Position numbers and translations under genes: made by a program
The notes under the pieces: model-generated
What the model saw: the letters and a program-made list of their open reading frames with translations, nothing else
Database searches by the model: none
What the model was told of the DNA's origin: nothing
Assembly: GCF_002234675.1 (NCBI RefSeq)
Contig: NC_019859.2
Coordinates: 27,461,973-27,525,972 of the forward strand
Direction of reading: 5' to 3'
DNA from: Oryzias latipes
Lineage: Eukaryota; Chordata; Actinopteri; Beloniformes; Adrianichthyidae
DNA: 64,000 nt
Shown: one piece after another, positions 23,905-35,790 of the stretch
How positions within the stretch are numbered: position 1 is the stretch's first letter
Layout: every line of letters starts with the position of its first letter

Positions 23905-24345
23905 TATGGTCAGATTTTGAGTGAAAACCTCCTTCCATCAGGGCATTGAAGATGAAACATGACTGGGTCTTTCAGCATGCCCGCGTAATGAAGGAGTGGC
24001 TTCATAAGAAGCATTTCAAGGTCCTGGAGTGATTTAGCCAGTGTCCAGATCTCAACCACATAGAAAATCTTTGGAGTGAGTTGAAAGTCCAGCGACAGCC
24101 CCAAAACGTCACTGCTCTGGAGGAGATCTGCATGGAGGAATGGGCCAAAATACCTGCAATAGTTTGTGAAAACCTTGTGAAGACTAACAGAAAACATTTA
24201 ACTGCTGTCTTTGCCAACAAAATTCAACTCAATACACCATGACACAAGTGGATACATCAAAATACAAAATCAAATACTTTTATTTTCTACTGATTCACAA
24301 TGATTTGAATAAAGAAATACTCAGAAATGCATTTTTTTAGCTTCA
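23905..24345 (+). pseudogene. Tc1/mariner transposase C-terminal fragment
   Basis: The reading [11 protein letters not shown], then an in-frame TGA at 24,030-24,032, then [18 protein letters not shown] and [15 protein letters not shown], and [10 protein letters not shown] is the C-terminal third of a Tc1-type DDE transposase. [11 protein letters not shown] holds the last catalytic acidic region, with His replacing the usual Pro. The segment that should carry the second catalytic Asp (HDN) is deleted: QH is followed directly by ARVMKEW. A tail with 'cacaatgatttgaataaag' resembles the Tc1 3' end. Immobile relic. Confidence 0.8.
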
Positions 24346-26371
24346 TTTTTATATAGACATCTTTCATCACAAGGAAAACAGGGTCTTTAAGTCGCAGAAG
24401 TAGCAAAAAACTGCAATTTAATTTGATCTTTTTTGTCTGGACATTTTAACAAATGCATTGAATCTGAAAATTGTTATCAAAAATGTTGCTCATTGCCCCT
24501 TTTCTGTGTTTTTTCTGACATGATCAAAGGAAACAAAAATGACAGTTGGTGAATCAATAAAGAAAAATTGTATACAAAAAAAAACATTTTGCTTTGAAGT
24601 TGTGAGATCCAAGTACAAGTTCAAACTTTATTAAATTAGTTTGGCTTCTGAAAAAAATGTGCTGTCTAACAGGTTCTCTAGCTGTGTTCCTGTGTCTTTT
24701 AGAGGAAGTCTAAGATTTTCCCTTTAACCTTTTACTCTCCTGCCTATGTAAACTTAAACTATCTGGGCCATGTATGTCTGGATGTTTGTGTAAATGTACA
24801 AGCATGTTTGTGTGTTCGCACAGCGAGTGGATAAGAGTCGTTATCTGGGCAAACTCTTTCCACCATGAGGTCACAGAAACACACAGGATTGGTACATTTG
24901 TGTGTGCTAGCATTGACATGCAATAAGACCCACAGTCTGGTTCTCATGACTGTTAAAGGACAGCAGCGATATGACTGTTTGTGTGTCTTTGTTTCCTCTT
25001 CAAGGCATTCTCTGGTACTGCTGCCAACCGTGTAGGGATCAGAAGATATATTAATGTCTGGGACCCTGGTTGAGTTAAACTTGCTATAGTTGTTAGTTGG
25101 AGGTTAACGTTTTGGTCAGGCTGTCCTAAATACAGACATTTCCATGAAAAGCTGCTCCAGCATTTGTACGTATGTGTGTGCATGTATACTTGTGCGTGCA
25201 TGCGTTTGCATTTGTGTGTAGTCGTGCGTGCATGCGTGTGTGCACAGAGAGAGGTGCCGGTGTTATCAGGAGAGCAGTTGGAAGCTTATTCCACACTAAC
25301 AGGAATGTCTCTCATCAGACCTGACAAAGTCCAGCTGCTTCTTTTTCCCACTCTGCCTCTTTCACAGCACATCGACAAAGTCAGCCATGAGCACATTTTA
25401 AAAGGGTTAAAGACCACTGCAGTATATTGCAAAGGTGTGCTTGACTGAGGAGGACACCATACTGAGACGTGGGCCCACCTTGCTCAAAGGTAGATCCAAA
25501 GCCACCTCTTCCCCCCACACAGATCATCACCCCATTTTTTATTTACAGACATAATATTTTAAATCTACTATCGTCTGACCTCTGTGTTTGAAAGTGAACT
25601 GAACTACCACAGCATGGATGTGCGAGCACATCTGTAGACATTGATGCACTTTTCATTATTGTCCATCTTGGAAGTGTGTGAAAATCTGTCAGACTCTGTG
25701 GTAGAACTGCCAAACCCTGGTTCCTGAGCTCTGATTTCCAGCTATCTGGACCACAATCACCATCACTGACTAAATCCTGTCCAGGTGATTCCAGGTTCTG
25801 ACTGGCAGACAACTGTCCAGGAAATTAGCAACCAAATGGACACAGCAAGTGCAGGAAAATGGCCATAATGTTAGGCTTCCAGGACCACTGTGACCCAGCC
25901 TTATAGGTTGTTCAACACATCTCACTTCAAGTAAAATAATTCTTACTTGGAAAAAGAAACAAATCTTTTCAAAATAAAGTTGAAAGTTAATTTTTTTTTG
26001 CCTTGCACTGATGTGAAAGAATTGTCTTTTTTGAGAAACACGACAACAGTTTAGCGCTGAAGCGGTGCGTGGTGGTGATGCATGGTGTAGCTTTACATAT
26101 TTTGGTCTCAGTGACACGAGCAAAGTCTAAAAACATTAAAAACTTGTTGAAGGTCTTTCAGAAAACATCATATAAAATGTCTTTACTCCAGTTTTACTCA
26201 GAATGGTAAAAGTTCTAAAAGTGCAGATGCATTCAGCTATTTTAGGAGCGTGCACGGGTTCCTGGGTTTCTAGTTAGATCAATGAAGATGATGGCATCCA
26301 TCAAGCCAAACACAGGAAACTGATTTGGCTTAACAGCGTAATCAGTGGCGCCAGACGTGGCACTGAGGGCA
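24346..26371. other. Intergenic, nothing recognised
   Basis: About 2 kb without a gene. It contains GTGT-rich imperfect microsatellite sequence at about 25,165-25,245 and unique sequence. Several 60-117 codon frames occur on both strands, none with a recognisable domain. Confidence 0.4.
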
Positions 26372-26402
26372 TGTGTCTGTGTGTGTGTGTGTGTGTGTGT
26401 AT
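26372..26402. repeat. (TG)n microsatellite
   Basis: An almost uninterrupted TG run of about 30 bp, preceded by catgtgtctg. Confidence 0.9.
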
Positions 26403-26689
26403 GTGCGTGCACAACACCTCCAGTTAGCAAAGTCAAAGTAAGGAATCAGAGCAGGGTCTTTATATGGACAACTGTTGACTGAAGTTAAAACATTTGGAAC
26501 AGTAACACAGGATAAACAATAGTGTGCTGTTTTTCTAAAATACTTTGGCCAATTTTGCTGCTTTTATTTTCTCAAACATTTAGACTGTGATATGAAATTC
26601 AGATCTTAAGACATGGCTGCTAAAATGTTTTATTTACACAATACTATTTGAGTCTGCCGTGTTCATTTTACTAAAGTTTTGTTAAATAT

Positions 26690-26895
26690 CTCATCAGGAT
26701 GGAGCATGTGACCCATTGTCATCCATTATCTAATAATTGTCCAGATAAGATAATTGTTTAGACTACAGAGACGGAGTCAAAGAAAGACGGGGGCTGTGTG
26801 AGTCACTCGCTGTGCTTGAGTGCCTTTGATAATTTGCTGTGGCTCCAGTCTGACACCTTTAAATGGTTGTCATGAGAAACCATATGTGGCACACA
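26690..26895. other. Candidate conserved non-coding element
   Basis: Non-repetitive and balanced, with several GATA-type sites (attatctaataattg, ccagataagataattg) and TAAT motifs packed within 60 bp, then cttgagtgcctttgataa. GATA factors are known upstream regulators of vertebrate Hand2 heart enhancers, which makes this an interesting candidate, but the call is motif-level. Confidence 0.25.
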
Positions 26896-28270
26896 TACAC
26901 ACACCCACACACAGTCGTGTTTAGCATGTGGCCTCTCAGCAGTAATCTGTCTGTGGCTAAATCCTCTTCACATCAAAACCAGGGTTCTGAATGAAACAGC
27001 ATTTCCACATTTCTCTGCCTTTTCTTATTTTAAGACTAGTGGAATGTTGTTTTATTAAGAATAAACTTTAAACATATAAAGCACAATAACTTCTTAACTT
27101 GTTCACTATATCAAAAAGGCTAAATTAATCATATGATTTGGTCAAAAATTAAATCCAACCCTTCTTTTAAAATTTCTTTATTTGTTTTTAAAATAATAAA
27201 TAAAAGCTTAATTTATACATATAGCAGTTTGCAGATTTTGCGAGACACAAATGTTTGTGCAACAATAAATGCTCCAAGAAATATGTACAATATTTAACTA
27301 TAAAAATTTAAGAAAATTCATCATTTATTATTTCTTTAGGATTTTATTACAGAGATATGTTTTTTCCAATAATAATAATGTACTGTTTCGCGGTCACAGC
27401 AAAAAGTGCCAACCCATCTAGAAATTGTCACCCTCTCATTTACACACGTTTAATGATATTCCATGTTTTTATCACAATTAGTTTTTTTCCACCCCATAGT
27501 GTGGAAAATACAGTAAGACCAGATGCTATAGTTCATTTTGTTCTATTTCTTTTATGTTTGGTGTGCCCTCGTGGTTTTACAACTCTTAACAGCACCATAA
27601 ATAGCAAATTTATCGTTATTGTGATGTCAAGCTGTGCAATTTTTTGCTATTTGTTCATGTATCGCAAGTTACATCGTCATCACAATATTGATCACTAATA
27701 TCGCATATAATTCATAAACAAGTTTGTTGGTTTATGGTGATTTTGATATAAATTCGAGGTCATCTGGTTACACAGATTCTATGGGGTTTGTATGTTCATG
27801 TTCAGTTTGAGTTTGTTTCCTAACCCAAGAATAACAAGCAAAAAAAAAGTTGGATTGATGACTTTTCTGTTAATTTAATAGTTAAAAAAGAAAAGAAAAA
27901 GAAGTGTGGCTTAGTACTGACAGAAGACACCAATAATCATTTTCCTGTCTTTGTCATATTAAATTTAAGCATATTATATTCAGATAAAATGGGAGCCTGT
28001 TAAATAGTAAGTGGAAGAAAACCAGAAAAATTCTGGCTTTTACAGTAGAATTCAACTTATTAATCATGACTTGAAAAAGCTCATGTTGAAGACATGAAAC
28101 ATTATCACCATAATTAATTTTTGATGAAGACCTATCAGAAAACACACAAAGGTGCTATTTCACAAGACATACAATGCAAAATCCACCTAAGAAGTACAAG
28201 AAAAGAGGTGGACTGTGAGGACCCCAAAGTGGTGGAGGTTTGTGTTTACACATGTGAGTGTGTGTTTAGA

Positions 28271-28356
28271 GGGTCACTTAGGTCATTTAAGGTCAGACTA
28301 TTAAGAAAGGCAGACAGAGACTTTGGGACCTTTGACCCTGGCTTGTGCCTAGGTCA
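28271..28356 (+). promoter_or_regulatory. Cluster of nuclear-receptor half-sites including a perfect DR4
   Basis: GGGTCA (28,271-28,276), AGGTCA (28,280-28,285), AGGTCA (28,290-28,295), the inverted TGACCC (28,333-28,338) and AGGTCA (28,351-28,356) occur within 86 bp. The second and third form a perfect direct repeat spaced by 4 (DR4), and the first and second a DR3. DR3-DR5 repeats bind RXR heterodimers (vitamin D, thyroid hormone or LXR, retinoic acid receptors). Function here is inference. Confidence 0.4.
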
Positions 28357-28746
28357 AAAAGTGGTCCTTCCTGTCCAACAACCCCACACAAAAACACACA
28401 CACACCTTGCAGGGGTTGTGTTGTGTGGGCTATTTCTGGATAATGTCTGTGGTATAAATAGATTCACATTTGACCCATGATGTGGAAAATCAAAGGAACT
28501 ATTCAGACCCACTCGCCTGATGACTGATGACTCACCAACCTTTTCAGTAGATATATCTGCCCTCCTGAATGCCACCCAGTTTCGCAGCTCAAACATGTTT
28601 TTCATGATAATTAGGTTATGATTTCTTAATTGTTAATGTGTTAATTGTGTCAGAAAGATCATAATCTTTCAGGTAAAGTCAGTAACAAATGTAAAGGTTT
28701 ACTAAATATGACAACATTTATTTTGTGTAATCTGTTTAAATGTCAT

Positions 28747-28885
28747 GTCATCCATCCATCCATCCATCCATCCATCCATCCATCCATACATCCATCCTCA
28801 GAACCAACTGAATCCCTTTTGGGGTCACAGGGTTGCTGGTGCCAACCCAGCTACTGTTGTGCGAAGGCGAGGTACACCCTGAACA
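28747..28885 (-). mobile_element. L2-like LINE 3' tail with (GGAT)n
   Basis: Reverse-complement sequence reads cagggtgtacctcgccttcg, a short gap, tagctgggttggcacc, then gtgaccccaaaagggatt and ggatggatgg repeats, the order seen on the plus strand at 60.6-60.9 kb. The (ATCC)n tract at 28,747-28,797 is the tail expansion of this LINE. Confidence 0.55.
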
Positions 28886-29051
28886 GTTCAATTTCAAGTT
28901 ATTAGCTGCTACATTGTAAAGTAAAAGGTTTAAAATGAAACAATTAAGATAAATAAACACATATGTAGAGGTTAACAATTGATGCTTGTCTAAGCATAAG
29001 TCTTTATTTTGGAGAGAAAAAAACTGATTGTAACCAAAATCTTTTGCAAAT

Positions 29052-29290
29052 TTGCAGAGGTAGAGCGGCCAACCTTATATTAGTGGATTGCAGGTTCAAT
29101 TCCCGCCTTTCCCACCCATGGATCGAAGTATCTTTGGTGAAGTTGCTGAAACCCACATTGCTCCTGCTGGTTGGGGTTGGTTGCAAAGACACACACACAT
29201 TTGAATGTGTGTGTGGGTGAATGGGACTGGGCCTTAAAGCAAGGTAGAAAGCCCCTATGTGAGCATGAACGCCATTTAGTTTAAAAGGTA
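29052..29290 (+). mobile_element. tRNA-derived SINE
   Basis: Opens with a tRNA-like head: a decayed A box (gtagagcggcc) and a B box GGTTCAATTCC about 35 bp on. It continues with the body shared with copies at 41,046 and 62,836 (cccacattgctcctgctggt, tgggtgaatgggact, gccttaaagcaaggtagaaa). It is not a tRNA gene: the stem complementarity is absent. Confidence 0.65.
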
Positions 29291-30163
29291 AAAAATGAAG
29301 TTTTGCTTGTAAAAATGGAAATGCTACGATTTGCAATGTAAAAGAAAAGGATCCCGGACAAAAGAGAGGTTCCAAAACATAATATGCAGGAGTTTGGTTT
29401 GGTTTAAAACCGGGATTCCTGGTTTGGTATTTTTAACTTGCTGTAGAAACTGCTGTAGTCTTTGGGATCAAGCAGTTGACCTTCCCAGCCAACCAGGTGG
29501 TTGGACACCACACCCACAGCACCATGGGGGCCCACACGGTTTCCCTGATCCATACAGTGGGTGACTGGGGGGTCTGGGGGGGGCAGCTCAGAGGACACAG
29601 TAGAGTTGACCCTGGACACTTGAAGCATAGGGTGGACAGACTGTCAGGAAAGCAGAGTGGAGGTTAGAATGAAATGCAGCTCAGTTCAGGGGAAGACAGT
29701 GAGGCTGATTGGAGACATGATTGTATCATGAAGCCATGACAGTTTTAGAAAATTAAGCTCAAAGGCACAGTCTCCGATGTGCTGGAGTGCAGAACATGGT
29801 TATCCACAACTCTGGACAAAAATTCTAAAGAATCAATCTGGATCTTTTCATCACATTTTAGCGAAGTTATGAAGTTTGCATATCCATTAGACAATAATAA
29901 AAATAGTAGCAAGTTACAGACAAAAATTAAAAATGGCTGACACTAATGAAAGGAAGACAGGTAATTGTGATGAAGGAAAGGTTTGGTGGAGGTTTCGCTT
30001 TATGAGTTGAGCCTGTTCTTTTAAATGACATTGCTTGACAAAGTGACCTGCATCAGAACAATAACATCACAAGTGTTTCTTAAGCCCCTTTCTCTGAGCT
30101 GCTGATAACTGAGTTCTGTCCAGCTTCATGGTTCATCAATCTCTCCTCCGTGACTCTTGGTCA

Positions 30164-30330
30164 CAGGTATCAAACTCAAGGCCTCAAGGGGTTCATGTTT
30201 TCCAACTAACTTTCCGTTAAAGTTCCTTATTGGCTAAACACCTGATCCAGGTAATCAGGAGCAGATGAGGCAGGGTTTCTTAAAAACTAGCAGGATGTCA
30301 GCCCTCGAGGCCTGGTGTCTGAGACCTCTG
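30164..30330. mobile_element. Short hAT-like MITE
   Basis: Starts CAGGTATCAAACTCAAGGCC and ends GGCCTGGTGTCTGAGACCTCTG, imperfect inverted ends. The interior (cacctgatccaggtaatcag) matches a very common fish repeat in which CCTGAT and ATCAGG motifs form the centre. No clear 8-bp duplication. Non-coding. Confidence 0.5.
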
Positions 30331-32713
30331 CTCTAGCTAAAAGAAAGATCATGTTATTTGTATTCTTGAGGTATTGAACTCCTCTCCAAACGATGCTTGC
30401 AAAGGCGTCTGTCAGTACGGACAGCAAGGTCAATCAGAGCGCCTGATTGCTTGGGGAGTTCACTCATCCCCAATGCTCCTAGAAAGCCCAGAATAAAGGA
30501 TGTCATATAGAACTGGTTCGATCCATTTAGAGTTAAATGTCAGGGTTTAGAACTCTAGAAAATCATTCACTGATCTGATACCTTGTTTCAGTGATGATAA
30601 CAGACCCAAAGACTCCCTTTATGGCCTAACAGAATCAAACACCCTCCTCAAGGCATGATGAAATCTCCCAAAAGATGGTGATCTTCCCTTCCACTCAGCT
30701 GGGCTCCATAAGTGTGCCTGTCCTAAAAGCAGTGAACTCACAGAGGTCACCATGGCATTTTCCGTATTGGAGAGCCAATTGGATTGTACAATGAGTGAAA
30801 AAGCTCTGCAGTTTGCTATGATTTCTAAAAACTACATTTTAACTTGTGAAAACTACCAGAAGAAGGCTGGGCTACAAATGATTCAGCTGATGAGGAAGTG
30901 GCCCTCGACCTCACCCTCCAAATCCTGAGCAAGGTAGAATGCTGTCAGTGCTTAAAACGAAGTCAACCATAAAAATATACACTGCTGAGGAATGGTGCAG
31001 CAGGGTTTAATAAAAACCTACTGTAAGGAAACACACACACACCCACACACACACACCCACACACACAAAGAGTCCTGGACAGGTTACTCTAGATGGCAGC
31101 AGACGTATAAAGCATCATAGATTACCTTAAGGTTCTGCAGGCAATGAGAGATGCAGGATCATGACAGCAAATTCATCCAAATAAAAACATAAACATTGGA
31201 TAAAGCTTCCTTACACCTTATATATTCTACTTAAATGTTCTATTTTTTCTAACTTTGTGTTGAGCATGAAACAGTTTGACCAGAAAGAAAGATGTAAGAA
31301 TCATATCAGTCATAAGCAGAAAGAAAGTAGCACAAAAATGTTTTTAAGCCAACCTTTCAAAATGATAATCCTTTTTTAATTACAAACTAAGCCAATCGAA
31401 TAGAATATTTTTTATTAACAAAGATGACAGTAGAATTGGGAAAATCATATATCACTAAAAGAAAGTAGTTTTTCTGTTTATAGAATAAAGTAGTGGGATT
31501 TCATTTATTTTGAAGTACTGTTTTTTAAAAACATCAATGGAATACTATTGAACCCAATGAATGTTTTTACCATTATTTATTAGAAATGTTAATAGTTGCA
31601 GTTTGAGAGAGAATGTTCTTGTAGCTGCATTCGATTTCTGTGTTGTGATTGGATAAAGTGTTAGAGGATGGGGAACTTCTCTTTAGGCTAGTCTTTTTTT
31701 TTTAATCTGGCTAAAGACAAATGTCTTTTTAATGCCCTGCTCACCATGATTAGTGTCTTAGATTCTTTTTTTTTTTTTTGTTAAAAAATATCAAATAACA
31801 TTGATAAATATTTAAATAAACAACAAGATGCATTTTGGGGTATTTGTGCTTTTTTAAGGTTTATTTGCTTCAGTTCAAACAAAATGAATGTCTTGATAAT
31901 AAAAAAATCCACACTCTTCTTGAATATCTCACCAGCTGGTGGCAGAAAAGCAGAAACCCAGTCAATAAGAAAAAAATCACATTTTATGAATTATTATTCC
32001 CAGTGGAAGTTTGAAAACAGTCCAACCGGAGACATTTTCCATCCAAACAATGTGGTGGAAGTGTTTTGTTTTTAATTTACAAAACCTAAGTAGTGATAGA
32101 AAAATGCAAATCAACTTTTTTAAGCAACAGGAAGTTTCCACATGAGGCTGAGAGCAAGACGAAAATGGGGATGAACAGTAACAGAGCAGATGAAGATCAG
32201 ACCAGAGGGAGCCGTCTGCCTTCTGACAGCTGAAGCTGAGATTACATCAGCTGTAGGCTCATCAATGCAGACATCACCTGCAGCAGCCTGGGGCACATGC
32301 ACACAACACGCAGGAGCCATTACACACTTCTACACATTAAATACTCACTGACAATCATCTGTCGTAGCTTCAGGCTGGAGCACTTTCACTTCGCTTGCTA
32401 CTTTGTTTTGTTTTGTTTTCTTCCTTGCAAAGCATTCTGAAGAAATGACTTGTTTTTTTCTGCAATCTGAAATACTAAAAATACGACAACAGTAATAAAT
32501 CTATTATACTTCATTCTTTTCCAGACAAGCCTGAACATCAACAAAACATTGTTACACTACAACTTTTAAAGGTGGTGCCTTCATTTTAACAAACCCTTCT
32601 ATTTTACAGGTGTTTACTGATATTTGTCTCTTGTTTGTCATCATTTTATTTTTCAATCAGTGCCACCATTAGTTCCATCCTGGAACCATTAAAGATGCAG
32701 AAACCCTGTAGAA
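30331..32713. other. Intergenic, nothing recognised apart from an (AC)n tract
   Basis: About 2.4 kb without a supported gene. It has an interrupted (AC)n tract at 31,029-31,067 and AT-rich sequence around 31.2-31.9 kb. A 63-codon frame at 31,884-32,075 has no recognisable features. Confidence 0.4.
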
Positions 32714-32790
32714 CAGCGGTTCTCAAACGGCAATAGGCTAATTGTACCCTTGAGAAATTTTAAGGCTCTACAGAAACAATGTTTACAAAC
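32714..32790 (+). mobile_element. hAT-like terminus, one end only
   Basis: CAGCGGTTCTCAAACGG is a classical hAT terminus. No matching inverted end was found downstream before the next SINE, so the element is truncated or its other end has decayed. Confidence 0.35.
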
Positions 32791-32875
32791 ATGTTTTTTG
32801 AATTCTAAAAATGTAAAAGAATTTTTAAAAAAGTTTTTTTACATTTTCAATCACAGTTGTTCACCTTTCTGCATT

Positions 32876-33023
32876 TCTCTTCCGGGGTTTGCCACAGCGA
32901 ATCAACTTGCACTGATTGGCGCAGGTGGTTTGGCAGAGATTTTTACGCCTGATTCCCTTCCTGATCCAACCCTGGATTTTATCCGTGCTGGGGACCGGCA
33001 AAGGGGGACGTAATGGCAGACCT
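32876..33023 (-). mobile_element. SINE-like repeat, minus strand
   Basis: Contains ctcttccggggtttgccac and cccttcctgatccaacc, the reverse complement of the aggaagggcatc and gctgtggcgaaccctgatgg phrases in the plus-strand copy at 40.1 kb. Both belong to one common fish SINE-type family. Non-coding. Confidence 0.5.
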
Positions 33024-34459
33024 AATGGCCACGTAGTTAGGCAGCAGCAGGACCCACAGTGGATGAAGCTCATTGCGCCCCCTGGGAAACAAACCCTGCT
33101 TTCCCATGCGCCAGTCCTACACACAGCCACCTCAGCCACTTAATTGTTCATTAAAATACAAGTTCACAAGTAGGGATGTGTTACTATTGCATTCCATAAA
33201 ACAAAAAAACTAGTCTTCCTCACACCAAGACAGTTAGCTGCTCTTCTTTCCGCGGGTCTGGACAAACCCAAAACTTAACTTCAATGGGTCAACCAAGGTG
33301 TGAGTACAGACTTCGTAGCAATGTTGCTCAAAGGCTCTGAGAAAAGTGGCAAGAAAGCATAACTGGTGTCTGTCAATCTGAAGCATTGATAAAAAACAAC
33401 AACTTCTTTTGGTTATCTATTTGTTTTCTCTTTGTTGAGAGAATAGCTATAAATAGCATTAATCCATTATATCTTCAAGTGCATGCTAAAAAACAAATCA
33501 TCCATGAACACAATCTAAAAAACCTTCATTACATCAGTTGTTATGAACAGCTTTTGTTTTTTATGGTGGACATGGTGAAACATTTACTAAACATCTATAC
33601 TATTTTATGCTACAGTCATGTCATAGGAGAGCCACGGATCAAAGTATAACAGATATGACATCAACAATGTCCTATTCAGACATTTGTTGTTTTTGTCAAT
33701 GTGAACTCTTCTTTTTAATTTGATGACCTCTTACTATTTTAAAAACTAAGTAGTTCCTCCTCACGTTTACTCTAGAGCTCTAATATAGTTTATTTATTTC
33801 TATCCTTCCATTTCCAGGTCATTGCATCCTTCAAGAAACTGTTGTTGACTACACAGAGGAAAGGTACATAAGTAACAGTTAAACTGAAAACCTACCAAAG
33901 ACAGTGAACTATGAAGCTCAGAACTCAATTGTTTGAATTCCTCTTTTGGGTTTTGAAAGGTTTTCTGATGTTTCGGCAACAGATAAAACTGCTTTCTTTT
34001 GGACAAAATATGCCCTTCACTTAGAGTGTGTAGAAAGGACAACTTTAATCAGTAAGCAGACTTGTCACACTTCCTCCTCCCAGTCAGACTTCTTACAACT
34101 AAAGTTCCTTTTCAACACATGTGTACCTCAATGCCTATTTAAGTTTCCACATGGTATCCTACTCACCCCTCAGCATAAACTTTACCCATCATGTGCTCAC
34201 TTGCACACATTTAAGCACTGAAATTACAGACTAATGTGTGAATATGTATACACGCAACTTTTATGGTACTTATATACACAGTGTATATTTTAAAAATACA
34301 TACTCTGGAACTGTGTTCCACGAACATCTGAGTGTACATCAAAATGTTCACTCAGATGAAAGCAGTGAACAGTGTTGTGTTTTGATCTTCATGACTCAGT
34401 TGAAGGGAGGAGACTTACAAGCAGACACTCAAGCTCTCACACATACAAACACACACCAG

Positions 34460-34493
34460 CACATGTGCACATGTGTCCACATGTGCACATGTG
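34460..34493. promoter_or_regulatory. Four CACATGTG E-box octamers in a palindromic cluster
   Basis: Perfect CACATGTG palindromes lie at 34,460-34,467, 34,468-34,475, 34,478-34,485 and 34,486-34,493, in two abutting pairs separated by TC, followed by a further CACATG. CATGTG/CACATG is a CANNTG E-box that bHLH factors bind. The array could be a regulatory site or an expanded (CACATGTG) tandem repeat next to the AC-rich sequence just upstream; sequence alone does not separate these. Confidence 0.4.
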
Positions 34494-34896
34494 GACACAT
34501 GCACGAGCTGTATGGCAGATTTATGGGTTGGCATGTAACCAATAATCATTCTCAACGTTTTCTGGCGCAGAAACAAGCTCTTAGTTGGGAACTGGAGGGT
34601 GAAATGGTCTTAATGTGGCAAACAGAAATGAATGGAGGTGAAGCTGAAAAGATTTTAGGCTGATCTGGATGTATCTATAAAACCAAACAAGGGTTTGCAT
34701 AGGAAGCTCTGCAGACATTACTGAGCTCTGATTATAGCAAGGAAATCCTGGTTCAGATACTTTTCTGGTTCTTTCATTGTGCAAGTTAAATGTTGTTGTC
34801 ATTCATTGGTAGGTTGCATGTGGGCAGAGTAGTTTCCTTCTCAAATCCAGTTGCAGGAACAGTCTCACCAGCAAGGTGAAGAGATCCAGAGGGGGC

Positions 34897-35170
34897 AGGC
34901 AGAAATCAGTAAACAAGGACAAAAGGTTGGGTTGTAGTTATGGAGGGCAGACAGGTGCAAAGCAGAGGAACCGAAGGGCAAAAAACAGGTCCTAGGGTCC
35001 AAGTCGTTTGAGACGAGGCAGGAAAAGGGTGCAACAGGTACTCCAGATGACAGGGAAAAAAGACCATTATCTGGTACTGAGAGTGGTGTGGCAGTGTCTT
35101 AAAAAGGAGAGCACACAGGTGATCAGCATCGGCTAGCCGCTGCAGGCGGGGCTGAATCCTGACAGGTCCA
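34897..35170. repeat. Probable interspersed repeat
   Basis: Phrases such as ggcaggcagaaatcagtaaa, caaggacaaaaggttggg and gaatcctgacagg look like a dispersed fish repeat, possibly LTR- or DNA-transposon-derived. No boundaries or coding motifs found. Confidence 0.25.
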
Positions 35171-35659
35171 AGTCTGTTATTTTGAGCGTTTCCATTATTA
35201 AATGGACCCACTAAGCCAGACCACTAAGCCCTGTTGGTTTTAGGTCTATAGGAAAATGGAACGGACCGGTCAGGGTGGAGCTACTGCTAAACTACTGCTA
35301 AAAGAGGCTTGGTGTGCTGCGCTGCCACCTAGAGGTCAGGAGTTTAAGTGGAAAACTAAGCTAAGACGCTAAACTACATGTTTGTTTATAAAGAATTAAT
35401 TCAATACTATTTTGGCAGCATTTTAAATTAATACAAGTATCGCAAAGTGAAATATCGCAATATTTCACTGCATTGATTTTTTCTACACCTCTGACAGTAA
35501 TATTAAAATTAGAAACCAAAAAATTTCTTTCCAATTTTCATTTTTATTCATCAAGACATTTATACAAAAATTGTCTTTTTAATTCAAATCATCCAAACTC
35601 TCTGACACAATAACTTTCAATTGTTTTCTTACTGTGGCTAAAAGAAAGACACAGGACTG

Positions 35660-35790
35660 TTTTCTTCATCCCACTACCGCCCGCGCCCACCAAATTTCTG
35701 ACCATTACTGCCCGCTCCCGCAACGTATGCGTTACACTCCCGCCCACTCCCGCAACATGTATCTCCACTCCCGCCCGCACCCGCAAAACT
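35660..35790. repeat. CCCGCCCGC-type minisatellite-like block
   Basis: Repeated variants of 'cactcccgcccgcacccgca' occur about six times in 130 bp, within AT-rich surroundings. The pattern resembles the subterminal repeats of a DNA transposon. No ends identified. Confidence 0.4.
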
